Source: Ianthella basta (lineage: Eukaryota > Porifera > Demospongiae > Verongiida > Ianthellidae). From it: a stretch of 64,000 nt of DNA. The position numbers and the translations under genes are program-made. The notes beneath the pieces are model-generated. The model made no database searches. It was not told the DNA's origin and worked only from the letters and a program-made list of their open reading frames with translations. The stretch is taken from assembly GCA_964019415.1 (NCBI GenBank), contig OZ025868.1, positions 14,332,991 through 14,396,990 of the forward strand. The letters run 5' to 3'. Positions 43,962 to 56,640 of the stretch are shown piece after piece. The number at the start of each line of letters is the position of its first letter. The first letter of the stretch is position 1.

Positions 43962-46900
43962 ATGGAGGAATTGAATATCAGTTTTAGAGAGGCGGCTGAA
44001 ATTGGATATTTGGAAAAATTGGAAGAACTGGACAAGTTGACTGCATCTCGCATTACTGGTGATGAAGGCAAATCGCTGCTGCATTATGCAGCCAGAGGTG
44101 GCCAGAACCATGTCATCGTGAAACTGGCTGGAGATTTAGGATGTGAAGTTGATGTGGTAGACAATGATGGAAGCACTCCTTTGCACGAAGCAGCTAAGTG
44201 CGGAAGAGATGACACCATTCATCAGCTGTTAGAATTTGAGCCAGACACGTCAGTTGTGGCTGGAATTTTTGGGACTCCCTTGCACCAAGCAGCTCAATCA
44301 GGAAAGCATGCTGCTGTTGAAGCACTACTCGAAGCAGGCTCTTCACTAGAGGCTGTCTCTGTAACCAAAGCTACAGTTTTGCATTTCGCTGCTCTGGGAG
44401 ACAACAGCAATGTGATCAAAGATATAGTGAAGCGAAACCCAGATCTATTGGACAGAGAAGATGACAGTGGTTTGACTCCGCTTCACTATGCTGCTGGAAA
44501 AGGCAGCTTAGATGCCATTGTCTGTTTGCATGATTTGGGTGCCAGTCTGCTAATTTGTGCGTCAGATTCAGGAACACCCCTGCATTATGCAGTGGGGTCT
44601 GGGCAGTACCTTGTGGCAGAAATGCTGTTGAACTATGAATGTCCTGTTGATGTTACTGACAATGAAGGTGCCACTTCATTGCACTGGGCCACTGCAAGGC
44701 AGAACATTGAAATCATTAAGCACCTGGCCCAAGATTGGCGTTGCAATGTAAATGCACAGAGGAATGATGGTTGCACTGCCTTGCATCTTGCCGCAGCAAT
44801 TGAAAATGCAGATATAGTCCAGCTACTGGTTGAGCTTGGCGCTGACAACAGCATCGTAGCTGCTGTGCTTGGCTCTCCTTTGCATTGTGCTGCACGTGCA
44901 GGCCACGTTGAATCATCTCTTGCTCTGCTTAAAGGCTACCCCCCAAACTTGGTTGACAGTTTGGGACGTACCGCGCTACACAGTGCAGCCGTACAGGGCC
45001 ACACTGTACTTATTGCCCTGTTCATTAGCAACGGATTTGATGTAAATGCAGAGGCTAATGATGGTTGCACTCCTCTGCATTTGGCAGCTGCAAATGGCCA
45101 CACTGATGCAGTTGTGGAATTAATTGAACATCGGGCCATTCTGTGCAAGGTGGCAGGAGCTTGTGGTACTCCCTTGCATCAAGCTGTTTTGGAAGGGCAT
45201 GCAGAGACGGTGCAAGTAATGCTGAAAAGGGGTTGCCGCGTTGATGTGATGTCCAGTGGTGGATCAAGTCCCTTGCACTTTGCAGCCAAGAATGGTCAAA
45301 TTGAAGTGATACGCTTGTTAGTGGACAATGGCTGTGAGGTAAATGCAACCAATGCCGATAACTACACTCCCCTCCACTTTGCTGCCGCCAATGGTAAAGA
45401 TTATGCAGTTCATGAGCTAGTGGGTCCTCTTCAAGCTGACAAGACTGTGGTGGCAGGGCAGAGTGGAGCACCTTTGCATCGGGCTGCCTTTATGGGACAC
45501 TATGCTTGCGCATTCAGTCTCTTGGAGGGAGGACATCCCACAGATTTGGTTGACAGCCTGGGTTGCACGCCCCTTCACAAGGCAGCAGAGGCTGGAAATG
45601 CCACAATGTTCGACCTGCTCAGCGAAGGGCATGATGTAAATGCTGTTAATCGTGAAGGTGTTACGCCTCTGCACTTTGCAGCAGTTAGCGGCTCTGCTGA
45701 AACGGTTAAGAAAGCAATTGAATGCCATGCACATCTGAACACCATTGCTGGCAAGCATGGAAGTCCATTGCATCAGGCAGTCTTGAAGGGGCATGTAGAT
45801 TGTGCACATGCCTTAATGGAGAATGACTGCCGTCTAGATGTTGTATCCAGTGAAGGCGCAGATGTTCTCCACTTTGCAGCCCGAGGTGGCCATGTGCCCT
45901 TACTTTTTGAGCTCGTGATGGACAAACGATGCAATGTTCATGCAGTGGATGAAGACGGGTTTACGCCTCTGCATACAGCTGCGGCATGTGGACAACCGGA
46001 AGCAGTGATTGCACTAGTGGACCTAGGTTCAGATATAAAGGCTGAAGCAAAACAGTGTGGCACCCCAGTCCATGTGGCTGCACTCTTTGGGCATTTGCAG
46101 GTTCTCGAAAGCCTAGCAGAAAGCGGCATCAGCCTTACTGGCAAGTCAGGCAATGGGTCTACTGTTCTGCATTATGCTGCTTCAGGGGGTAAAATTGAAG
46201 TTATCCAATACTTGATAAAGCAGGGGTGCGACATCAATGCAAAGAGTAATGAAGGCAGCACTCCATTAGATTTTGCACAGAAGAATGGCAAGGAGGAAGC
46301 AGTTAAAGTTTTGAGAAATGCTGGTGCTTCTAATGGCTGCAAAGTAGAGAAAACCGTCGAATCCAGTGATTCAGATGAATCTGACGAAGGCAGTCCAGGA
46401 CCATTGCGTAAACTGGGTAATCTGTTTGTAGATGTTGCTGAGGTTGTTATTGATGTTGGAGACGCAGTTTATGACATGGCAGCAGACAAAGTGAAATCCA
46501 GGAAAGAAAAAGCTCTGGCCAATTCAGTAAATGTGAGTTTCATATTACATTATTGTGCATGTCCATGATGTGTGACTGTTTTCATGCATGTTCATTCATA
46601 AGCATATTGTGTTCAGTGTTGTATATTTGCCCATTTGTTTCTCCTTTGATAGACCTTAGCCATTTGACGAACCTGTATTGTCATGTAGAGTGCATGAAAC
46701 ACGTGGCATAGCCATAGTATATTCCACACAGTGGTGTAAATACGTATGTAGTTATGTAACTAGCACATTGGTCTCTACGTCCACAGCCATGGGTGCATGC
46801 CATACTAAGTGTTTATAACTCTGTACTCTCTGTAACCATACTATGTTAAAAATTCACTGCATTCTCTATTTTCCTTTCCATTTAGGCCAGAAATCAGGAG

Positions 46901-49024
46901 CAACAGTTAGTAGGTAGGTGAAGATTTTCTGTGTTATAATTGTATTTGCAGAATGAGGTCATTCACCAGTGATATGAGCACTCCGTAGCTGTGTATCACT
47001 GCATGTCACTCCTTATAAATTATGGATTATGATCAATACTTATAGGTGTGTAAGCTGCAATGTAAACTGTCTACATAATACCATATGGACCTTAATTTTC
47101 GCGGTATTATACATTTGCAGATTGAGAATTTTCACAGTTTTGTGTTTTATTTTCAAAGATGCGCGCCTCACAATGTAATAATAAATATATACTGTACTGA
47201 TTAGAAATACTGTACCATAGTGAGTGCGTTCAGACTGCACGTACGTGCGAGCAGCGTGTGGGTACGCGTGAGTAAGCACAAAATTAACACTTCAATACGT
47301 GCAAAAGGGCCGCTGTTTCGTCATCGCTCTGACGTCATAGTAAAAATGGACGCAGGCGGCGGCATCTATGCGCAAATAGGTAATAGGTGTTAATGCCTTG
47401 TATGCAATGACGTAGCAAACGAAACTTAATACAGAACGAAGATGCGTTGTATCTGATCGAGCGTCGACGGCTTCATGTCAATTTTAGAAGAGAAAAGCCT
47501 GTTTAAAAGCCCTTGCCGTTACAAGAATTTTGTATAAATAATTGTGCTTACAACTGCGTGTAACTGCGCATACCCGCATAACACGTACGCGCGCGTGCGG
47601 TCGCCACCGTTTGGTGTGCGGTTTTATGGTATAGTATTTCTAATCAGTACAGTACACTAAGTATATGTACTAACATATGTGTCACGCACATGTACGTAAT
47701 AAGCCATGCCAAGCATTTTCTGAGCTGCACCTAGAGTCAGACGGTCTAGCAAAGCAATGTCGCTGTTCCTCACCACTCTGCTTTGGCATACGTCTCCACT
47801 CTATACTTGGCGTGGAATTCATCCAGTCCAACCATTCCAAGTTCCTCTATCTGTAGAGTCTGCGTAATAACCCACCGCTGAGAAGTATTAATCGTTGTTC
47901 ATATAGGCAGTGACGGAATTAGTGATTCAACGCCATGCCAGACCAGTGTTCACTGTGTCCTAAATTGCGGTATCCATTTTTTGCACAATTATAACGTTAC
48001 TATTTGTATTGTAGCCGTCATTCGCTGTGCCATTCAAGCTTTAGTCTAAATTTTTGCAGGACTAAACTTTAACAGATGGTTAGTTGGTTGGTTGGTAAGC
48101 TTATTTATACAGGGGAAGCCTTTAGCCAGCGTCTACTATTCTAGGCACCCTGAAAGAACACAGTACAACAAGAAGATGGACAGCTTTTCACAAAAACCAC
48201 ATGCGCAAAAGTTTAGTCATTGTACTGCAAAATTAAGGTCCTTACGTTATTGCGTATGCTTGTGCTTCACAGGTGAATGCAAAGCAGCCCAAAGTGAGTA
48301 TGATTTACTCAGAACTGATGACCCTTCCCTTTCTCAGACAGTGCACAGTGAGTGAAAGTGCATGCATGTGATGTCATTCATTAAAGCAATGCAATTGTGG
48401 AATGGTTCGTCGTAAAATGCCTAAAACGGAGCTTCCCTCCCCTTCCCCTCCCACTAGTGATTAAGTGTTTCCTTTCCAATATAATTTCAGCTTCAAATAG
48501 CAAAAGTAAGATTGCTTTGAAAGCAATCTCAGAGGACCTAAAACTTCCACATGGCCAGTTCTCCCTTGCATTGAGGCATAATACCGTTGTGTACTACACC
48601 TTTCCCCCAAAACTATTAATTATTTTTGGATTCTATTTAGAACTTGTAATTAAGGAAAAGTATAGGTCACTGTGTTTTATTTCACAGCTTCACAGTAAAA
48701 GAAATTTCTCCATTTATTCTCTACTTTGCAGATTATAATGGATCATATGTTTGCATCTTCAGAGACTATGTGAGCAGAATAGCTGCCAGCAAGGGCCGGG
48801 CAGTCTTAGAGGGGCTAGGGCTCCCTCCTGAGGTGATTGAGGCCTGCTATGTGAACAACCCCAGAGATGTGGAAGCAGCTATACACGCTGGTCTGATCAG
48901 GTGGAGTGAAGGTGCTGGTTGCACTTGGAAAGCCCTCCTCAATGCTATGGTATATGCTCGCATTGGATATAATCACTGCGTTGGGCTCAGAGACAAAGTT
49001 CTTGCCAACCAGGCACTTAATTAA
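43962..49024 (+). CDS. Ankyrin-repeat (23) and death-domain protein
   Basis: Five exons: 43962-46532, 46886-46913, 48273-48347, 48491-48505, 48732-49024, phases 0, 1, 1, 1; 993 residues. The first exon holds a short N-terminal helix region and 23 ankyrin repeats with the TPLHxAAxxG core, from LLHYAARGG to TPLDFAQKNG, followed by an acidic ESSDSDESDEG linker. The last exon encodes a death-domain-like six-helix segment: LGLPPEVIEACY, DVEAAIHAGLIRW, TWKALLNAM, then LRDKVL. Ank-death proteins act as cytosolic signalling adaptors in animals; the partner is unknown. Start chosen at ATG 43962, the first Met of the frame. Similar Ank arrays are common in sponges. Intron 2 contains a MITE (47192-47652). 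Confidence 0.85.
47192..47652. mobile_element. TA-flanked MITE with 28-bp inverted ends
   Basis: Ends CTGTACTGATTAGAAATACT and AGTATTTCTAATCAGTACAG, both flanked by TA. Internal arms are partly palindromic (GCACGTACGTGC at left, ACGTACGCGCGC at right). Tc1/mariner-type by target. No coding. Confidence 0.8.
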
Positions 49025-50150
49025 AGGTGCGCAGCAATTTTTGGAAATACATTCAGTAATTTGTAGTTTATCCATTGAATTTCAAGTTAATACTGTACTC
49101 TCCAGTGTCTGGCCGGGCCACATTGTATTTTGCACAGATTGATGGGTATATAGGTGGAGATATATGCTGTGAAGTGACTACAATTTGGAATGACATATTG
49201 TACAGTGTAACTGCATGCTTATCCACTACATGCGCCAATGCTTAGTTTGAAATGTGCAAAGAAGACCGAGGCTAAAGGGAGAGGCAAATGCAGGCACCCT
49301 CACAATAAATAATCACATATAATTATTATGGAGCAATTACACCAGCTTCTATGTGCACCTATTGCGCATCCATCTGTTGCAAAACATGTGAATTACAGTC
49401 ATGTGAAATGTTCACACAAATGTGATAGTTCTATTTGGTGGTTGGAATAGTATTTAATTCAACTTTGTTTGCTGTCCCCTTTAGGCAACATCTGATCATG
49501 AACAACAGCGCTAGCTAAGAGTGCATGCATACTGTTTCCAGAAGCAACACCTTTACAAGTAGTCGTATTATATCAACTCTTGGTTATATCCATTGACCTT
49601 AAGAACTATTATGGTTCAATAATTTGTGGATGCATTAATAAATTGGCAATCTTGCAAAAGTAAGGCCTTTTGTAGCCTACGTATAGTGTTCTTTGTAATT
49701 ATTATTAACAGTATGTTAGCAATTATTTTTTTATTGCAATATTGTACTTAAAACTGAAACCATGTGAAAATGCAACTTCATTGCAGATGGTGTGCTCTAG
49801 TGTGAGAGTGAGTCACACATTAATTTCTAATGAACGGTAGTTGAAATTGTAGCAAAACTTTCAGGCAGCAGGCTTTTGTGTAGTTTGCAACTGTTCGTTT
49901 TATGCCGTTTTTATCAATTACAAACCCTCTGCTTCACCTTGGTCGATTCTGTAGCTACCATAGTTTGCCAAAATGTTGATCTGATGGCTGTCATGGTCAG
50001 ATCAACATTAATTTGGTAACTGTGCTTCAGCCTATACACACAGTTGCATAGCTACCACTTTGTAGCGTGTAAGTACACGCATGCATAAATCGCTGTAAAA
50101 TGTCATGAAAACTTAGCCAGGCAAATTATTATGGTAGATTGGTAGGGTTA

Positions 50151-50198
<48 letters not shown>

Positions 50199-51343
50199 GC
50201 ACGCACGCACGCACGCACACACACACAAGTGCACATAGGAATTATTCAAAGGTCACACCATTTTACACTGCACATGGCAAGATACATGCAACCACATACA
50301 TACAATTCCTGCAAGCCATGCTGAGTTTGTGTTGTTGAATGATGCTGGTGATGGTCTGCATATATGTAAAGGCGTCTCCAAATATTAGTTTGCCCATTGA
50401 GACTGATCAGGCAGCTCTACTGAAGGGCCACCACCACTTATTTGAACCTACCTATCGAATAAAGTCAACAGGGCACAAGTACTGACCAATGGGTAGTCAC
50501 TGACGTGGTGCATGTGCACAGAAATGTGTTATTGCATGTGACCTGCAAGTACACAGAAACATATATAGCTAGCTATAAATACATAATTAGCTATAGCTAG
50601 CTATTATGCAGATTGTCAGTGGAATAGTGTTGTATAAAACCAGCTAGCTGGCTATAGCTAGCAAACTATAATTATTATTGGAATCTCCTCTGAACATTGC
50701 TAGCTAACCGACAACAGAAATTTGTGACAGTACAAAACTCACACTAGTGACTGCTCCCTTAACCTTCTAGGATCGAATGACGAGTTCCGTCGTCACAAGT
50801 GACACCGTCGAATAAACTATTAAATGGAATAAAGAACAGCGCAGTGTATCACGTGATTTAGGGCAGTGCAAACGGCAAAATGACTAGGAAGCTAGCCGTA
50901 ATAAAGTACGTAGTCTACGTCGGATGCCAGAGTCGCTTAGCTAGCTATCGGATATACGATCAAACAAGAGTAGCTATAAGATTGAACAGCGCATGATCAA
51001 CGGCGAATGCGTACGCATGCGAGTGAGGCACTGAGCAGGCCCTGCCTATCTATGGGCCGCGCTCCGTGGGCTCTCTTGGACCGCGTTCAACACGGTCGTT
51101 GCTCGTGGACATGATGCGAGGAACTCCCCTGCCGTTGAAGGAGGCGTGTCCACGGAGCTATCTATGGCGCCGTTCCTTGGATGCAGCAACGACAGGAATG
51201 TGCGTTAACTCGTTATCGATTTGAACTGCATTCCGTTGTGAGGCGACACTTTACAGGCACGCAGTCCAGCTCACAGAGGAAAGAGGCTTTGAAATCCAAA
51301 GATCACTGTCAGCGATTTTCAGGAGACGCGCAGAAGTCACAAG
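49025..51343. other. Intergenic, includes CA tract
   Basis: A CA/CG-CA tract lies at 50153-50227. A piece with GCGGCAAAATGACTAGG near 50870 and GC-rich sequence from 51000 probably form the promoter and leader of the gene at 51344. No other gene seen. Confidence 0.4.
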
Positions 51344-53096
51344 ATGAAGGCAATTTTCACCGCGGTAAGTTGGCGGCTAGAGCTAGTGAATGCGCTCCAA
51401 CATACATGTGAGCCGTCGCTGGGAGTGATGGCTTTCAAACGATCCCCTGTTCCCTCCGTCTCTGTAGGTGGCGATGGCTACGACTGTCGTTGCAGCTCTG
51501 TCATGGGTTCTCTATATCTACGGAATGGCGCTCCGTCGCGCTGGAGGGTACGTACGTTAGGGAGGCGCGATTCCCACAACCCAAACTAGAATTTTAGCTA
51601 ACTCCAAGAACACACAGCTATCCCTCACCCTTAGCTATTGATCGCTATGTACGTAGCAAGATAGTGATCACCCAACCCAGGGACGCTGTATTAGACATAG
51701 CGGTACTTGTAGGCATTAGGAGAGTAGAAAGCATCATTAGGTTGTGATAGCTACCGGTAGAAATTCCAGAACACAAGATTAGCTAGTTCATAATTTCCAG
51801 AGCAATTCATTCAGTTTGTGCAACAAAAGTACTCTAGGGGTAGTTTGCTAAAGGGTCCGAGCGGATCAGTCATGTTGTATTACTTAAAATTTCACTTGGT
51901 GTAAAGATTTTTGAATAGTGATCTTATAAACACTTCCTGTGAACCATTATGGCTGTAAGCTGTTTGTGATGCAGCTTTTCTTGCTTTGTATGCAGGCAGG
52001 ACCTCTTTGGGTTTGTCAATGCCATCTACTGGGGAATGGCTGTGGGCAGCCCATTTGCATTCACAGCCATGTTTGTGCACCCTTTCATTGTGGACAATTT
52101 CAAGAGCTGGATCCTCAGGGGACTCTGGGTCCTATGCGTATCCTCACTTGACTGCAGACAGCATTTCAGTATATTAAGAAGCTTTTCATACATTTTAAGC
52201 TGGGAGATCTTCACTGAAGAATCTAGTCAATGGTTTAGGTGCATCAAGTATTTAGTAGAAAACAGCAGTGTGAACTGCTGAAATGCTTGATGTAATTATA
52301 ACCTATTCTGCTAGTGGCGTCTGTGAAGAGCTCCGAGTTCAACGTTACATGTCCTTCTCTACCACATACTGCCTCATTTGCTGCTAACAGACATAGTGTG
52401 TAATGGTATAGTATGTGTGTTGGCATTATCCCTATGTGTTGCTCTCTCTCACACACACATGTGACATTATACATGTGTAGCACCACATCTAGCCTTCTCC
52501 TCTTGATGGAGTTGCATGATTAGTGACCTTAAAACATGCAATTGTCGATCTTCCTTGACAAAGAACAGTACATTCTTCTTGTGGTTTGGCACCTCTGCTT
52601 TGCCGGAGCCATTCTCACAGTGTCCTCCAGAGAGGTTGACATGGTGACGTCAGGTGGATTCCTTGTCAACAATGACCTTGGGCTCATATTCTGTGGCTCT
52701 CTTGGTAGTATCATTTTTGGGGTGAGTCGGTCAACACAAAACAGGTTTTCATGTCGAAACGTTTTATGTGTGTGACATCTGATGATTTCTGCTCACATCA
52801 CAACACATACACAAAGATGGACACATTCATAAGCACTACTACAGCTCTCACTCTCACACGCACACAAACACACTCACGTATGTACTCAAACCATACACAC
52901 AGCACTCATACACAAAAACCACACAAGCACACACACACACAAATGCACACACACACACACTGACAGCACATACACAGGTATGTTTAACTAATATAATGAT
53001 TACCTTGTCCACTGTATACCTACACACACACAGGGAATGACCGTTGGTGTCTACTACGCCAGAGACCTCGTTCAGATCAAAGACCTCAGGCCATAG
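51344..53096 (+). CDS. Four-span membrane protein, paralogue 1
   Basis: Five exons: 51344-51364, 51468-51547, 51996-52137, 52569-52721, 53034-53096; 152 residues. Four hydrophobic spans: TTVVAALSWVLYIYGM, WGMAVGSPFAFTAMFVH, LWVLCYILLVVWHLCFAGAI and IFCGSLGSIIFGGMTVGVYY; short charged C-terminus (ARDLVQIKDLRP). No known signature is evident; size and topology resemble claudin/MARVEL-like tetraspans, but the claudin W-GLW-C-C motif is absent, so I leave it unnamed. Intron 3 looks U12-type. The gene at 53795 is a paralogue with matching exon structure (shared GSP/TPFA, FAGA/GG and FGGM/GGL motifs). Confidence 0.72.
52138..52568 (+). other. U12-type intron in four-span paralogue 1
   Basis: Donor GTATCCTCA (52138-52146), branch site TTCCTTGAC (52551-52559), acceptor CAG at 52568, 10 bases after the branch A. 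Length 431, phase 0. Splicing joins LWVLC to YILLVVW, keeping span 3 continuous. Confidence 0.85.
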
Positions 53097-53607
53097 AAAC
53101 CTTTCAGTGAATACAAATTTTATATTACATTAGCCTCATCACATGACTGTATAAAATGCATGCACTGTACTCCATTATACTGTAATTCTGTACATACACT
53201 TCAATAATGTTGCGTAGTGAGCCTTTGTGTATTGATGCAATGCAATCGAATTATGTGAACTCCCAGAACGTCTCCATTCATCGTTTCCTACAATAAACTC
53301 TTTACGAAGAAGAAATATTTGAAGTGACCGAAAGAATGTTATCTTGGATGGCTTTCCCCCAAAGAATGCTGTTCTGGCCATACTGAATCGCACTTGTAAG
53401 GTATGACATTCCCCGGCCCGCTATTAATAGTACTAGCCGGAGTATTATTAGCGGCGTTCAGTGCAAGGAAGCGGCGACACGATCTGGCAGACATGTATTA
53501 AAAGCATACCGTGCATTCCAGTACAATGTGAAGCATTTTCAGTTAGGGTGTTTCTATTATTGAATAGTGTGATAATGTGTAGTAGTGAAGTGTATTAATA
53601 GGTTGTC

Positions 53608-53808
53608 ATGGAAGACTCTAACATGGAATGTGCCGACATTCCTCATCTCTTATCGAAGCGTTTAACATTCCGCTGCATCCAAGGACGTACCAGCCACATT
53701 GGAACGAGCCTACTCCACATAGCCACCGGCGATCGCAGGAAGAAGCTACTACACGCGTACAAGTCCTTCGCTGCGCTACAGTACCCAGAGAAATATGGCC
53801 ACCAGTGA
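53608..53808 (+). CDS. Upstream open reading frame overlapping the start of paralogue 2
   Basis: A 66-codon frame starting MEDSNMECADIPHLL that ends TGA at 53806-53808, 14 bases into the coding region that starts at ATG 53795. It is in another frame and has no known domain. If it is in the 5' leader of the same mRNA it would be a start-overlapping uORF that lowers translation of the membrane protein. It could also be a separate short exon. Confidence 0.35.
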   Translation: MEDSNMECADIPHLLSKRLTFRCIQGRTSHIGTSLLHIATGDRRKKLLHAYKSFAALQYPEKYGHQ

Positions 53809-55800
53809 GAGTTTAAGAAAGAACAGACGGAGCTACTTGCTAGTGGTGAGTGACGGGGCAGTGCTACCGGCAGGAGAACTAGAACACAGAGCCTAGCTCG
53901 TCTCTAAACCCCGCCAGGAGAGCGGTGATGGTTCAACCTCAGTGTGGTACGATGCTACCATGCACTGTAAAAACAGTGGTGGTTTCTGGCCACCAGTGAC
54001 AGGCAGTGGTTTCAAACCACCACTTTAACACCTTTCGTCCCTGAGAACCGGCAACGGCGGCTTGAATCCACCATTGTTTTTACAGTGCACGCCGAGTAGC
54101 TATGTGTACGTGCCATGTTTAACGAACCAGCCGGCTACTTATTCTTCGATTTGTTCACACCAAGGGCAGTAGCGAGACCGTACAATAGCTCCAGAGCTTA
54201 CCTTAATGTACTGTGTTGGTTCAATGTATTATATACCCTTCTTGGTCCCCACAGGCAACGGTGCTCTTCGACTTGGTTGCTATCCTAGGGCTCATTCTAT
54301 TCATCATTGGATTTGGACAACTGAGTAATGTGTGAGTGTGTCTGCCCTGGATTCTGTCCTTTATTGTGCACATAGCAACATAATACATGAGGGCATGAAT
54401 TGAACAAGATGTTGGGGTGTTTGTGGAGCATTGGTATTGGATGATACAATGTCCTTAGATGTATATGGATGCCAATGCATTCTAAGTATGGCATAACTTT
54501 ATTGTCCATATTCTACACACAAAGATGGAATCTTGTTTATTTACCGTTTTTCCTTGTCACACAGTCAGAGCAGCGTCGGTGCACAGACACCGTCCAACTT
54601 CGTAGGAGTGCAGTGGGTTCCCTTCTGGTCCCAGGCCATTGGTACTCCATTCGCTCTGCTTGCCTTCATTGCACATGCTGCCATTGTGTACTTTGGCAAG
54701 CTAAGAGAGCTGACAGTTCTCAAGTTCGTCTTTGCCATTATCGTATCCTCAAACCTGGATGCTATCTGTGTGGTTGTGGAGTAGGCCTATTTGATTTCAT
54801 GTAGGCTCTTTTATGCTGCCATTTCAGAATGGAATGCTTGCATGAATGTGTGCGTGTTTGTACCTGTTTCCGTGTGTGTGTATTTGTGATTGTGCATGCA
54901 TGCATGACACTGTGGGTAGATGTGGGTTTCAACTTGTGTCTGTATGTTTGTGTGCCTGTATGAATATTTATATGTATGTACATACATGTGTGAGTGTACA
55001 TTATATGTGAGGGCAATTTCGTGTGAGTGCACAAATATGTGCATGTGCATTGTCTGGATAGTTCACAGCAGACCTTTCACGATTAACCAGTACACAGTAC
55101 AAGTTGAGCTATAGCCCCTTAACTTGCCTTCAGTTCACTATACTCTTTACCTGGATGCTTGGCTTTGCTGGAGGTGTCCTCTATGATGCCTCTGTTGCTG
55201 TATATCAAGGAACGGCGCCGTTGGCAGACTGGAATATCATGCTAGCAGGATCTCTGCTTCTTGTAATCTTTGGGGTAAGTACTTAAGGTGGAGATCACTA
55301 ATTTAGGAAATCTACATGAGTACATCTGATTATACATAGAAACTGATATGCTTATTAGAAGAATACTATCCAGATAGACATCATTGAGTCAAAGAAGACA
55401 ATTCACGGAGGTCACCGGCAACCAGATGGTTGGTAGCTAACCTCTGAGAATTTCCTTCTGCTTTTGCGTGACAATTAGCATGCATTTCCAGTGATTTACT
55501 GGTTCTGCAGTGTGCTTTGCAAATAAGCATTTTATACTATAACATAGATAATTGTTCTGTACTTAAAGTATTCAAAGCACTCATAAATGCGTAATACATC
55601 ATTATAATATTATGTGTATTTCCTATAATGTAGGAATGTGTTGTAAATGTTGAGGCACCTAACAATTTGTACAATAAGCCTAGCCATATCAGGAGTATAA
55701 TTTGATTACAGCACCCTATATATCCTTACTTCCTATGCAGGGACTGTCCATGATCAGCACATTGATGAGTGTCTTCCCTGACAAAGATGACGACTACTGA
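53795..55800 (+). CDS. Four-span membrane protein, paralogue 2
   Basis: Five exons: 53795-53845, 54255-54331, 54565-54742, 55134-55274, 55741-55800; 168 residues. Basic N-terminus (SLRKNRRSY), spans LFDLVAILGLILFIIGFG, IGTPFALLAFIAHAAIVYF, VFAIIFTILFTWMLGFAGG and MLAGSLLLVIFGGLSMIST, and an acidic tail (FPDKDDDY). Exon phases and the GxPFA, FAG and GSL..IFGG motifs match the gene at 51344, so the pair arose by tandem duplication. Family unknown. Intron 1 holds a MITE; intron 3 is U12-type. The start is supported by the preceding leader and the good GTGAGT donor of exon 1; an overlapping uORF covers the ATG. Confidence 0.75.
53961..54089. mobile_element. 129-bp MITE in intron 1 of paralogue 2
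   Basis: Inverted ends TGCACTGTAAAAACAGTGG and CCATTGTTTTTACAGTGCA. The interior repeats GTGGT/ACCAC motifs, giving a second level of self-complementarity. No coding. Target duplication unclear. Confidence 0.75.
54743..55133 (+). other. U12-type intron in four-span paralogue 2
   Basis: Donor GTATCCTCA (54743-54751), branch site CCCCTTAAC (55115-55123), acceptor CAG at 55133, 11 bases after the branch A. Length 391, phase 0. It joins FVFAII to FTILFTW, the same place in span 3 as in paralogue 1. Confidence 0.85.
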
Positions 55801-56182
55801 ATAGCAATACAATGTTAAAAGAGTCACAACTAAAACTCATTGTCAAGGCATTGCCTGTAGTAGCATACCACCAACATTATATATAAACGCACACAAACAA
55901 ACTAATGTAGAGTTCATATAAATTTTGTTGTATTCCTGTTGAGCAGCACACATGCACGCAGATCTGGACTCAGGGCTTACTCTGTACATACCTGTACACA
56001 TATTATGTATTGAAAAATAAATCCCAGATAATAGTATGAATGCACCTAGATGCATGCGAAACAGGTGTGTTTCAATGAATTTCTAAGACATGGGTATAGT
56101 TAGTAGTGATTACAGAAGCTGTGAATTCTTATGAATAATTATATTGTATTGTGCATGTGTGCACACTGTGCGTGATTGCATG

Positions 56183-56184
<2 letters not shown>

Positions 56185-56240
<56 letters not shown>

Positions 56241-56247
56241 TGTGTGT

Positions 56248-56288
<41 letters not shown>

Positions 56289-56367
56289 TGTGTGTGTGTA
56301 TAATTATGTATGTGTGTGAGTTTGTGTGCGTATGTGTGATGTGTGTGAATTTGTGTGCGTATGTGTG

Positions 56368-56430
<63 letters not shown>

Positions 56431-56579
56431 GTGTGTGTTGTGTGCGTGCGTGTGTGTGTGTGTGTGTACGAGTGTGCGTGTGTATGTGTGAATGTGTATG
56501 TGTATGCGTATGTGTGGGATGTGTGTAGTGTGAGTGTTCGTGTGTATATGTGTGAGTACTGTGTGTGTGTGTCTTTTTG

Positions 56580-56631
<52 letters not shown>

Positions 56632-56640
56632 TGTGTTGTG
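56185..56640 (+). repeat. Imperfect (TG)n tract, galectin unit 1
   Basis: TG runs with GTACG, GATG and AGTG interruptions. The right half is nearly identical to 59040-59240, showing the duplication of this flank with the galectin genes. Confidence 0.95.

Noticed and set aside
44633-45809. Antisense frames within the ankyrin exon
   Set aside because: Shadows of the repeated TPLHxAA coding on the other strand.
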